A stretch of 53,691 nt of DNA from Gymnopus androsaceus JB14. Lineage: Eukaryota > Basidiomycota > Agaricomycetes > Agaricales > Omphalotaceae. The translations under genes were made by a program, and so were the position numbers. This document shows positions 32,870 through 43,412 of this stretch, piece after piece. Numbering within the stretch: the first letter of the stretch is position 1; each line of letters opens with the position of its first letter. Under the pieces are notes generated by a model. That model was not told the origin of the DNA. It searched no databases and was given only the letters and a program-made list of their open reading frames with translations. The DNA lies in assembly GCA_009733575.1 (NCBI GenBank), contig ML769789.1, forward strand, positions 1 through 53,691. Reading direction: 5' to 3'.

Positions 32870-33905
32870 CTGGCCGGCACGTGTGGCTTGCTTTGCGACC
32901 ACGACGTCAAATCTCCAGTAGAGATATCTCTAGACTCGGGGCCCAGTTTGGCTCCAATACCAATAGGTACGTTGTTTCTTTAGCTTTATCTTTATAAACT
33001 AACGCCCTTCTCTCTCTAGAAATAACCGAGCCAGTGAGGCGTAACTCTCACTCCCTCCTTCACCAAATCTCCTCTCAGCCAAATGCAAACCAATCTTCGC
33101 TACCCCATCCAATTCCACCTTTGCAACAGATTCTTCCCTTACCTTCGTTGTCCTTCGCGATTCTACCACCAACGACTTCCTTTCAGCTGCTGGCTACGGT
33201 GGACTCACGGGTGTTGTAGTTGAAATGGGCGTCGCGGCGTTGGCATTGGCTTTGATACTGCAAGTCAATCTCGAGAGCGGAGATTGAGAGAGTTCATGGA
33301 GCTTGGGCGGTCCAGCCAAGCGATCGAGGTCCCAGGTATGTCATTTTCCGTTCCGTCAGCTTCGTTCTGATTTTACAGATTCACTTTAGGGGTCAAACTA
33401 GGATGTCTCCATTGAACCACGGCTACGGGAGTAGCAGTGCACTTGGGTGTCTGACTCTTTCACCTTATTCGAGTTGGGCTTCGGCTTTAGCTCCGTCTCG
33501 CGGAGCTTCATGCATCTACACCTGGCTCTAGTCGCGACATATCCAACACTTGAGTTACCGCCTCGAATGGTCTTGGCGGATTGACAAGCTAGCTCAGCAA
33601 AGTTGAAACGTAATTTGGAGGCCTCGCTTGAGAAGAAGATCGAGAGGATTTGTGGAACTTGGGGAACGGGATCCGATACGGGAGCGGTATGCGGTATTTT
33701 TTTCTTTAATTGTTCTTTCATTCCAACTGATGCACTCTGCTCAGTAATCCTCAGAGGTCTAGGCGCATAAGAACGAGAGGTATACCGCGGTTTCCGCCCC
33801 GGTTATCTAAATTCGAGAGCCAATCGGCTCCTCCATTTGCTGCCTCTGCATCGACTTTGACCTCCAAGCCTCCTCGTACACGTCCTTGTCCCTACGCTCC
33901 CAAGC
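32870..33905 (+). pseudogene. Dispersed element/gene family R3, plus-strand copy 3
   Basis: The best preserved R3 copy. It reads VKSPVEISLDSG, an intron at about 32968-33018, ITEPVRR, then FATDSSLTFVVLRDSTTNDF and VNLESGD before a stop at 33287. After a spacer it continues with ERICGTWGTGSDTGA, an intron at about 33688-33754, RGLGA and PPRTRPCPY. A stop or frame change interrupts nearly every segment. The inverted partner is 15845-16790 and the 3' part is shared with 10397-10753. Confidence 0.5.
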
Positions 33906-34690
33906 GGTATCGCGGAAGCCTGTCATCCAGAGCCTTTTCCCAATGCGTCGACAGTCGCATGGGTATGGTGCCTTCCTTGCACCCGCTCCGGAATTTCGGA
34001 TCCTTCGATCCACAAGCCTGGCGCGACTCGGATATCAAGCCCCAATCCAATTTGCCTGCCTAATTCGAACGCTCTTTGAAACGAAACCGCGACCCGGAGA
34101 GGACGTGGAATATAGGATGAGTGAGTCTTCTTGCACCGAATGTACGCTGATACTGATATTTTATCTCGCTAGAAATTCCTATTACAGCGCCCTGATCTTT
34201 CCCTAGTTCTTTCGATGGATTAGGTATGTCCTTTTACCGCCTTTTGCTTAGCTTTTACTCAGGGTTACTCTAGAGAACGATACTCCTCGACGCCCTAGCT
34301 TATTCAAGGAGGAAAATACCTGAATTCGGTGCGTGCTTTGCTTTCTAAATCCAACATGGACTCATTTTCCACGATTCAGGCAATCTCTACATTGACTACA
34401 ATGCCATCATCCATGACTGTTCTCAACGCAAATCTTGGCGATCCTCCCTTTCCTCTATCTAACGTTCACCCCCATCTTCTCCTACGTCGACTGCCTTTTC
34501 ACCAAAATCCCGCCAAAAAAGCTCTATTTTTATGGCTTTAGATGGTGTTGTGTACAGCGTAGTCGTAGCTTCCGCGGGAGGTCGAGGTCGTGTTATTGGG
34601 CTACAATATTCCTATTTACGGACCAGGAGGCGATCGCGCGATCACCTCTGTGGCAAATGAGTAGGACTTAAATATCGGAGCAAGTGCCTG
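33906..34690. other. Intergenic stretch, nothing supported
   Basis: Short frames at 33857-34206 and 34329-34541 (plus) continue from the R3 copy or are chance. No duplicate or domain was seen. Confidence 0.35.
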
Positions 34691-34695
34691 CTGCA

Positions 34696-35208
34696 TCACT
34701 TTGGGTGAAAAAGTGATACTGGAATCGGAGGACTATGTAGTGCGGAAAAAATTAGAAAACGGTTGTAACGAATGAATAAAGATCTTACTGGAACATTGGC
34801 AGCTTTTGACCGTATGTGAGGATGGAGAAAACCAATCGCACCCTGCCATATTAGAGCTTTACGCTGCTGAGACGCGACAAGATCTGAAGAAATGAAGCTG
34901 GTGGATTCCGTTGAGCTGACACCGTAGTGGGCCCTGGCTGTTTGAGCGGAATGACCAGACATCAAGTGCATCTCCTCTACCTCAAGATCCCCCTAATCTG
35001 CCTTTCTTTCCAAACTCTCTTTTACATCCTTTACATTAACACCGTGCTTTCCACCCCCACCACTCGGACCAGTCCCTTCAGGCCCCAGCAAAATACTCTC
35101 CATAATATCCCGTACTGTTGGAGCAACTTCTACCGCAGTATGCACGGCTTGTGGTGCCTCATTGTCTACCAACGTCTTGGACGTCGAGGGTAACTCGAAA
35201 AATGACAT
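34696..35208 (-). pseudogene. Fragment of the middle region of an OrsD/RecQ-family gene
   Basis: On the minus strand GHSAQTARAHYGVSSTES and SQQRKALIWQGAIGFLHPH align with NHSVQIGQAHYGLDDIAH and QQVSLRWQAFMGLIRP of the large gene (about 47500-47350). In both, a GTAAG donor follows about ten residues later, so even the intron position is conserved. In this fragment the donor follows AANVP near 34790. Upstream, the same frame is open back to 35208 apart from one TAG at 34993-34995. No helicase part follows. Confidence 0.6.
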
Positions 35209-35209
35209 T

Positions 35210-35980
35210 GGTTTCGGCGGTGGGAAGGAAGGGGAAGACGCAACAGATGAGGATGAAGATGCAGCATGTAACTAGGTCTGAGACCCCGAACGAGAATGTG
35301 AGTGGGTACTGTGTCCAACCGTGCGAGAAGTTTCGACTATGTATGCTGACAGTGATGACACAGATATGGAGGAGGACGATGCCAAAGCGGACATGGACGG
35401 TGGGGTAGAGTGTGGTGGGCCAGCAGGCGAAGGCGCTTGGATAGTTAATGTCGTCGTCGAAGATGACGACGTAAGCTGCCGTTTAGAAGTTCGCAGTGTA
35501 GGCGTATGAAGCGCTATCCCTCCCGTTAACGATGGCATTTCTTCAACGAAGGTAACTTCTTCCCAATCTCCACGTCCTTTGAACTAAACGATCCAGCATG
35601 TCGTCTAGCGGTGTGGAGGAGAACCAAAGGAAGAATTCAAACGCACTCGTGAAATCAAACGGAAGGATTTTTTTTAGTAGTTCCGGCGTATTAATCAAAA
35701 TATGAGTTGAGCTCATTGTAGACCTTTTACATACTGGAACAGGTTAACCCAACAAAGAGTTCCAAAACCTCTAGGTGAATACCTTCGTAAATCTCCGCTG
35801 CATCGAAGGGGGAACGACGGTTCAGGGTGAGCTACTGGATGGCGGATCCAGTGAACGAGGAGGTAGTGGGGGACCCCAGATCGTTGACCATTCGTTGGCG
35901 CTCCGTTCTGGTGTGCCCTGTCAACTTGAGTACAGCCAAAACTAACCACACGTTGAATCGGGACTATGCCATATGAGCCT
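35210..35980. other. Intergenic stretch, nothing supported
   Basis: Overlapping open frames on both strands at 35118-35538 come from a repetitive GACGAC/GTCGTC-rich composition. A minus-strand frame at 35713-35949 is unrecognised. Confidence 0.35.
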
Positions 35981-35984
35981 CATG

Positions 35985-36845
35985 TCTCCGATCGAGTGAC
36001 AGCGGAGATTCGTGGATTAAAACCGAATACAAGTACATTCGTGAAAACAAAGTGAGGCGGATAGCACATGTATAACAAACAAAGCAGCATTAGTACCCTG
36101 ATGGATGGGCTACCCCTCAAAAGGAGGATATACCTCAGACGGTTCTGCACGAACAGAGGCGGGGAGTCAGAAAACAGGGAGGCAAGGGGCGAAGATCTAC
36201 CTTCAAAGGACTGAGGCCATTGGAAAGTGTCTGTATCCACGACCCAAACAGGATCTTTCAGCTTAATCAACTCTTTCAACCTCTGAGCACCCCTCGACTC
36301 CAATAGCTTCGTCCTTTGTTCCAGCGTAGAGTGGTTGTTACATATGGCAACAAACTCCTTGCGGTCGGTCGCGCGAGGTCCACAATATGCGCCTAATATC
36401 AGAACGATAGGCACTTCGAGTTGTTTGGAGAGGAAGGGAACAAAGCGTGATACTGGTAAGGATTGCATGCGGTTTGTTCTCTATACGCGCCACTTGCTCA
36501 GGATACGCTCTACGTGCAACTTTGTAGAGTGTGTTGTGGGATAACCTCCAACCGTAATGAAAAGTAACAGCTGGGCGCCCGTTCGGAGAAGGAAGGAAGT
36601 GTGGAGGAAGCCCCCGAGTAGGAACATGCGAAAGGAACTGTTTGGAGGACTGGACTAGAACGTTATTATACTCGTTAACGGAGGCAGAAGCCACCGACCT
36701 TCCATTCGTGCAATAAGGATTGTTGACGATACTCTGATTCGTTGTCGAAGAGAAAGATGTCTCGACGCGTCAGGTAAGGGAATATAGCAGGGAAAGCCTC
36801 CTCGGTCATCACCAGTTTTTCGGGCTTGTCACTTCCGTTAGCCAT
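35985..36845 (-). CDS. Unrecognised multi-exon gene (model uncertain)
   Basis: Starts with ATG at 36845: MANGSDKPEKLVMTEEAFPA, then YLTRRDIFLFDNESEYRQQS and LLHEWK, donor at 36698. A second exon from 36654 stays in the same frame as a later, clearly protein-like segment: RFVPFLSKQLEVPIVLILGA, then KEFVAICNNHSTLEQRTKLL and DPVWVVDTDTFQWPQSFE. The two are separated by an in-frame TAG that a GT...TATAG intron would remove. The exons beyond 36200 are not resolved. No domain was recognised. It is divergent from the gene at 37257 with about 410 bp between starts. Confidence 0.4.
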
Positions 36846-37197
36846 TGTCGGAAAGAGTAAGACGGAAAATGGAAAGAACAGCTGAACCAAAACACATCAC
36901 ATGATAGCTTTCGCCAGGTTGTTACACATAGGGATTCTATTTCGGGATTTATCTCGCGTTCAATAAGCGAGTGCCAGTGAAGTAATCCTGTGAGCTTGTA
37001 TTACTATACGCATGCTTCCAAGTTTCCAGATTTGGCTGTCTCTGTTGTACTTCCAGAATTCATTCATCGTATAGTGCAATCTCGTTGCCACTTGTGGGAA
37101 TCTACGCAGAGAACAATGGAAAATCGAAGAACATTTAGCTCGCTGCTATCACTACCACATGCACACTGACCTAGTTTGCATACAGATATGATATCGC

Positions 37198-37205
37198 TAT
37201 AAAAA
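37198..37205 (+). promoter_or_regulatory. TATA box of the gene at 37257
   Basis: TATAAAAA lies 52 bp before the ATG, with a pyrimidine-rich leader between. Position and sequence fit a fungal core promoter. The region 36846-37197 is the shared upstream region of the divergent pair. Confidence 0.5.
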
Positions 37206-37256
37206 GGTCCAACTAAGTCAATCTTTCACCGGACAAAACTTTTTCTTGACCTGATC

Positions 37257-38587
37257 ATGCCGGTGTGTGCAATTTTCGATGGTTTCCTCTGCATGAAATT
37301 GGCAGCTTGATAATGTGCTCACGATCACAATTTCTCTACCGTTATAGCTGCAGATAATTGGCAATGACTCCCAGCACCCGGTACGCCATTTGCCACATAT
37401 ATTATTGGTTGCATACCTTGATTCTTTCTAACAGTTACACACGCACTTTATTATTCGACACAAGAAACAGTTCATGGCAGATCAAGTTGCACTTTGTGCA
37501 TTAGCACAAGACCGCCCTCGACTCGAATGTGATGTGTATGGCGTATGGGACCCTTTGTGGCACCTATTCCCCTCGATGCTCAAAGATATAAATCCTGGAA
37601 GACCCACAGCTACGATTGGGGTCATGTCCCAGTACCGCATCGAAAAAGTATATGCGAACGGGGTACGCCGTTACAAGGTACCAGATACGGTTGTGCTTTC
37701 ACGCGATGATACTCGTCGAAAGAGACTTTTATTCTGGGCTGAAATAAAGCCATTGAAACACTATGATTGGTTCAGCCAGGAGGCGTATGCTTTTGCCATG
37801 GCAGAAATTATAGGAGCGGTGGGTCAAGTAAACACCCAGGCACAGTTCATCTGTGAAGAATTCCGCATCCGAGGTGGAACTGTGCTTTTTACCATTCAGG
37901 CCTTCATCATATGTGGACCGTATTGGGTTTTTGTCGAATATACAGATAATTCACTCTCCCCAGATTTTTTCGATATTCCCCATGGTCCCACCACTCGTTC
38001 CCAGGCAGATGACGCGGAAGAAGAGGAAGCAGAAGAGGAAGAAGAAGAAGATATCAGGACAAGACCGGTCTATCCTTATGGATCTGTGCCCCGATGTCTA
38101 TTCAAAATGAAGGGACTGGGGGATGACCAGTGTGACGATGATGTTAGCACGGAGGACATCAGTGGAGATGACCTTGATGACCTCGATGGGCCCAGTGATG
38201 GGGATGAGGATTGTGAAGATGAGGATGAAGATGTGGACTCTGAGATGGGGTTTGGAAGCAATGGTGATGAGGATAGTGAAGAAAGTCACCATATGTTTGG
38301 GGAGTTTACTCTGAACCTCCCACTTGGGCGGTACCACATCAATCCAGTTCTTTTGAAGGCTCTGCGGCGAATCATGAACAACCACCATGCTGATCCGGCG
38401 CCGAATGCAGAACATCTCGTGGTTCGACTGCAACTATGGAGACTACACCCCGTAGTAAGTCCTTTGATTTCTTATATAGTATCTGCAACAGCTCACTCTT
38501 CTGAATGTCAACATCTTAAAGGGACCACCCCGCAATTGCTGTAACCTTCCGAGTCCCAACCAGGAATGCCTCATCACATTGGTTTGA
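37257..38587 (+). CDS. PD-(D/E)XK-like protein with acidic region
   Basis: Two tiny exons precede the main one: 37257-37262 (MP), 37348-37380 (LQIIGNDSQHP) and 37435 onward (LHTHFIIRHKKQFMADQVAL). All are in frame with GT-AG junctions, which is strong support for this start. The main exon contains KVPDTVVLSRDD then LLFWAEIKPL, matching the PD...ExK active-site pattern of the restriction-endonuclease fold, followed by helices (AYAFAMAEIIGAVGQVNTQA) and strands (FTIQAFIICGPYWVFVEY). Residues about 195-300 are very acidic (EEEEAEEEEEED; DEDCEDEDEDVDSE). The last exon may splice at 38456 to end at 38587, or read through to 38544. Nuclease activity is inferred only from the motif; similar domains occur in fungal effector-like and mobile-element proteins. 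Confidence 0.65.
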
Positions 38588-38929
38588 TGCGCATTTGGAA
38601 GATTCCACGGTGCTGATTCCACTTATATTTGCTACATATACGTCCCTTTCATGGAAACTCTGTAATCATAAATGTGTACAGTGCTCTTGGCCATTTGGGT
38701 TGAGGTCAGGTTCAATTCCGTCCCACCCGATCCTACTGACAGCAATCATTTGCTGCAGAGGCAATCGCGCGATCGCGAGTCCTGGTCCGTAAATAGACCC
38801 CTCAAAATCTTCTGAGCTTTCGCAACGGCTCTTTAAACGACTGTTGTACTTCTACATCCCTCCCCTTCGTGAATAATTTATTCCACGAGGATACTGTGAT
38901 CAGTTTTTAACAGCGAGTCTCGTTAACCC
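38588..38929. other. Intergenic stretch
   Basis: 3' flank of the preceding gene; no feature was supported before the double-hairpin element. Confidence 0.4.
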
Positions 38930-39125
38930 ATGGCTTTATCTTAAATTTCCCCAGGGAGCCCTGCAGGCGGCTTTCTTTATTCCTAAACCCCTAAGCCTAA
39001 CCATGGGGCTCTGCCCCATACCCCGCTAACCGCTAACCTCCCAACCCCTCACTCCTAACCTCGGGGCTTCGCCCCGCAGCGCACCCAACCCCTAAACCCT
39101 AACCAACGGGTTTTAGTCCTGGATC
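38930..39125. repeat. Double-hairpin element, copy 2
   Basis: Copy of 24880-25085. Hairpins ATGGGGCTCTGCCCCAT and CGGGGCTTCGCCCCG; the loop bases differ between copies (TTAG versus TTCG in the second hairpin) while the stems are unchanged. It lies about 75 bp downstream of the stop of the dioxygenase-like gene at 39201. Confidence 0.75.
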
Positions 39126-39200
39126 ATTGTTCTGCACAAAACCAGCGTCGAATATTAAGCAAGTCTTAATTCATAGTGTAGACCTGTTGAAATGATACGA

Positions 39201-41023
39201 TTATTCTACCAAGTTACATAGTTCCTCTATAGTTGAAAAATTAGCTACTCGTTTAAGGTATGCAGTCTCCTTCCCACTCTGCATCAGATCGTAATGCTGT
39301 GGATCCTGCTCCTTCACCTCCTTCTCTGTTCGGCACCCATTATCCACCCACCTGAAGATAGGCCCAGCTGTGTATTGGGTGAATGAACCCCTATCATCAC
39401 CCTCAGCGACTGGTGTATTTGAATGCGTGACCACAGCTGAGGGTATAAGCACAGTTGAAGCATGAGGGAAATCTACTACCAGCTTAAGCTCCCAAAGAAT
39501 GAGTTGGGCACTACGCGTAGCATCGAACCGTCCCAAGGCAGTGATGGCACACCACCCAAACGCCCAGTTGAGAGAATCACGGTGCTTGAAAGTGCTGACT
39601 CGCCCTCCGAAATTAAAAGCAGCAGCAGCAAAGACACTTACGCCATAAAAGTTCTCTGGCAAGTGGAGGGTGGAGCGAACAGTATCACGGACGCGAACAT
39701 ATTCTGCATACACACGCGGAGCCCAGAGGGAAAAGGCAACTACAAAAACAATGAAATAAAATCAGAAGTCGAATTCTTCTAGAGGGAAACCCCTTACAGT
39801 TCTGATACCTAGCCATGCGGATAACACCCTCGTTATTCAGTAAATGAGTAAGGAGGGGTCTCCTTCCCTTGGGATCCATGACAACTGGCCGTGGACTCCC
39901 CATACCCATAGTGGTACCACAGTTGTACGCGGGGAAGACGCCTCGAATGTGCTTACCTTCAGGTGACAGCATGCCTAAACCCGCCTTCATACCCTCATCT
40001 TTCATCTCATCATGGGCCTGCATGAGAACTTTGGCGTAGTCCGTATTATTAGGTTGACCAGCTAGAACAGCAATGACACGCCCTACACGATCAATGATGG
40101 GATATGGTTTCCTAGAAATGCCTGCGTAAGTACAGTTCAGGTCGATGAGATAAATATAAATATACAAACTTTCCGTCCCATGCAATGTGCTCAAAACCGT
40201 GCTCGTTTACCAGTTCTACCACCGTGTAGAACTTTTGCCGGTCGATTGCATCCCCTAGCTCATCCAGCGTACCCTTCTTCCCAGTAACTGCACCCTTTGC
40301 AGCAGGAAAGTGCGTGGCGTCCGCTTCGACCTCGATCGCAGTACCGTGAGATAGGACGTTGGCGTACGTATTGGAGGATGGGCCTGCTTTCTCTTCTTTC
40401 CTGATACGACGGATCTTGGCGCGTTTGTCATGGGACCGCGCGTTCTTGCGCTTGTTGGATGCCGCTGGAGATTCAACGGTTGGGTTACTTGTAGACGGGA
40501 CAGTAGAGGGCGGGATAGAGGTTGGGGTATCGGATAAGGGATTGACGGAGCCAGCGGGAGGACTAATCGAATTAGTCGGGGAGGGGACGTTAGAGGCTGG
40601 GGTATTGTAGGAGGGATTGACGGAGCCAGTGGAAGTAGTAATCGCCGTGGGATACACAGAAGGAAGGGCGGACAGAGGGTGCAGGGTCGAGGACAATGCT
40701 GGCGGATCTACAGGCAGGAGCAAGTAAGCAGATTGAAGGTCGGAAATAGAGGTTAAAAAAATGCTCACCTGCCTCCAATGGAAGCGTCAATTCACCGAGG
40801 TCAAAGTCAACCCCTAAATCTTCGTCATCCAATCGAGCCTCCGTGTTCTCCTCCACTGCACGCCGGACGAAGGTGTTGAAATCGAAATCTTGAGGTGTAG
40901 CGGTCGCGTTTTGAATAAGACGCGATAGAGAAGGTCTAACGCTCTGAAGTAGTAATCAAAACCGTTAGAAGAATAAACCTAAATAGAAGAGGAAACACTC
41001 ACCGTACGAAGAAAGTACGGCAT
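39201..41023 (-). CDS. Fe(II)/2-oxoglutarate dioxygenase-like protein (TET/JBP-like), type 2
   Basis: Five exons: 41023-41003, 40943-40769, 40707-40170, 40111-39798 and 39739-39201, 528 residues, GT-AG throughout. After a low-complexity Pro/Ser/Thr region (residues about 70-170) and a basic patch (KRKNARSHDKRAKIRR) comes WDGKKPYPIIDRVGRVIAVL. The catalytic-like domain includes FAAAAFNFGGRVSTFKHRDS (HxD), GWCAITALGRFD, LKLVVDFPHASTVLIPSAVV, then THSN (distal His) and RGSFTQYTAGPIFRWVD (2OG-binding Arg candidate). This is a family I associate with large expansions in Agaricomycetes and with the TET/JBP-like group. The overall sequence differs clearly from the type 1 gene at 28706. The frame is intact. 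Substrate unknown; DNA-base oxidation is inference. Confidence 0.65.
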
Positions 41024-41829
41024 GTATTAACTTTACTAGAATAATTGAAACGTTGGCAAGTTAGTAAGCGTTGGAACAACGAAGAAATCGCGTCCAAACG
41101 ATTCTGGCAGGCTTGCAAGATCACCCTTGTTAGTCAGAGCGTGCCCCGAGAGAAGCGTCAACCCTGTTGCCCGCAGATGACCCGGCAAGCCTGCCAGAGT
41201 GGTTCAGACATGGAAAGAAAGAACTGACCTTGTGAAGGCGGAAACCAGCGGGACTGGTAGCGGTTCGAGTTTAAGACCAACAAACAAGAAAAGCGCCCAT
41301 GTCACATGCGCGTGTTCTCACCGTAGCGGGCGCTTCAACGGAACCAGGATTTCGGCTATTAAAAACTGGCCCAGCGTCCTAGGGAAATCGCATTCCAAGG
41401 ACATAAATAAGCACGTACTTGTGTATTCAAATTACTTTCAGATTTGACCGCTATTCTAACGCTGTGGTTGAATAATTGGCGATTCCAAGGCGAATCTGCC
41501 AAACTCCAGTGGGAATGTTGCACGTTTCAGGAAGATATTCAAATATATGGGTTATGTGTGCATTATTCAGAGCATTGGCGAGAGAGCTTCAGAGAAGGAG
41601 ACGGTGGTTAAAGAGCAAACTAAGTAGGTGCCTAACCCCGGTTATCCAGCCATGGTCAAAGCGTAGCTTTGCAAGTACGCAACTTGACTTCCTGGAAGCG
41701 TTACACTATCCGGTTTATTTGATAGCTGTTTAGTCGGTATTTGGGACCGTTTTTACGCCCTCACAATAAGTTGGCATCTAGTACATACTAAACTTGCATT
41801 GAATCATTATGTGATTCTACAATTAACGA
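41024..41829. other. Intergenic stretch, nothing supported
   Basis: Upstream region of the dioxygenase-like gene and 3' flank of the paralogue ending at 41830. Short frames (41045-41733) show no domain. A GGTTCGAG at about 41263 resembles a tRNA B box, but no cloverleaf can be built around it. Confidence 0.4.
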
Positions 41830-43230
41830 TTAATGCCCCTCCTGCTCACCCAAGTCCGAGTGCACCTCCTCATCCCAGTAGCCGTGTTCATTAATAAAGT
41901 CCCGCACATACTCCTCTACGACTTCCCCGCCCAACAGCTTTACGACTCGGAGAGTGAATCCCCGACTCTCAAGGTACCTCTCACGCCCGATGTTGCCTCC
42001 ACGCGACCTTTGAAGAACGGCCTTGACAAGTTGGTTGAACGCTTTCGACTCGCGCGGGTATCCTTTTTCCCCGACCTGTAGAAGGGTGGCATCGAGGAGG
42101 ACAACGGGGCCAAACTAGATTGAAACGTTAGAAAACCGAATATCTACGGCAAAGCTACTGACCTGAACGTAAAGATCATAGAATCGTTTCCGTTGCGCCA
42201 TCATCTTGTCAAATTTCTTGCGAACAGGAGTAACAAGCGCGTTGTAGCGAGCCTTCTTCATCTTGGGTGGAATATTCTCCAAGTTGTCAATGTTCTCAAA
42301 GACGGCAGGGTCTATAGACCGCGCAAGGTTCCCAAAAAAACCCTTGCGAAACTCAGCATCCTGCTTTGACCACTCGAGGTGTGAAAGAATTCCGGCCACG
42401 TTCCTGATAACCCCTAGAAGATACAGTCCCACCTTGTCATTTCGGATTCCTCCAAAGATTAGAGTCTCGCGTTTAAGAAATCGCTCGTCAAGGTCCTCGA
42501 TTTGGTTAATATGAAGAGCTGTTTGGGCCGTGATGTCGACGGAGGAGATGGTGATTCGATGGCGTTGAAAGTAGTCTTTCTGGTAGGTCTTTAGTAAGGA
42601 ATTTCATCCAGTTAAAGGACTTACAATGCGGGCTTCTGATATAGGCCTATAGCCAATGACCATGCGGTTAATAGTGCATAACATTCCTGGTCAACTACAT
42701 TGCCTTTATACCCTCCGAGTGTAATGATCTTGCAAAGATCAGCAATTCCATACTGGGTAATCCCATCTCCTACATCGTCGGGTCCCTCGAAGATCCATTC
42801 AACAAGTGCACCGATTTCAACATCCGTAACTACACCTCCACCCTTTTTCTTTGACCCGTCCCATCTTCTTCTCATCCCCGTCTCCGTCTGAATCTTCACC
42901 TGGTTCTTCATCTTCAGGTTCAGATCCGTCGCCAATGATCTCAAGGAAGGTACCTTTTAATAGGTCAGCTCAAGTTAAATCATATGAACAAGATACTTAC
43001 GCCAATTATCCGTCCTAAGATCGGCTAGATTATTGGCTAGGACATTCATTCCACTAGTCCATTCCACTGCTTGGCCTCCTACTTGAGCGAGCGTTTGTAG
43101 CATAGTGGTAAAGGCATTGCGAGTTCCAGGAGAAGCGCCAGGATTTGGTGGATTAATTTGAGAGACTTGGTTGAGAACTTGCCTGGCTAGAGCACAAGCT
43201 TTATCTACAGCCAGCACGATAGAACATGGT
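41830..43230 (-). pseudogene. Family U paralogue, probably frameshifted
   Basis: Homologous along its length to 26660-28091. It reads LARQVLNQVSQINPPNPGAS, an acidic stretch (EPEDEEPGEDSDGDGDE), ITLGGYKGNVVDQECYALL, MVIGYRPISEARI, KRETLIFGGIRNDKVGLYLL, KARYNALVTPVRKKFDKMMA, FGPVVLLDATLLQVGEKGYP and EEYVRDFINEHGYWDEEV, stopping at 41830. Introns occupy the same places. Two one-base frame changes are needed: one after the acidic stretch near a run AAAAAGGG (about 42845), another between ECYALL and MVIGY (about 42670). The 5' end is also unclear. It may be a recent pseudogene or have sequence errors. Its 5' end faces the zinc-finger gene at 43413. Confidence 0.6.
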
Positions 43231-43310
43231 GCAACAAAGTTGAAAGGAAACTGCGAAGCGCACTACGTCAGAGCGAACTAAAGATTGCCTTTTTGGGACT
43301 TGACAGGTCC

Positions 43311-43318
43311 TATATAAG
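43311..43318 (+). promoter_or_regulatory. TATA box of the gene at 43413
   Basis: TATATAAG lies about 95 bp upstream of the ATG and is followed by a long pyrimidine tract (TTCTTTCCTTCTTTTTTTTC), a common arrangement before fungal transcription starts. Confidence 0.45.
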
Positions 43319-43412
43319 GCTTCTTTCCTTCTTTTTTTTCTTCAACTCGAACCACCATCTCGACTCTTTGCTCTGTGCTTTTCAACACCTCTCCTTTGTC
43401 TACTCAAGCACT

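Noticed and set aside
41250..41300. tRNA gene suggested by GGTTCGAG
   Set aside because: No acceptor stem, anticodon arm or A box could be fitted around it.
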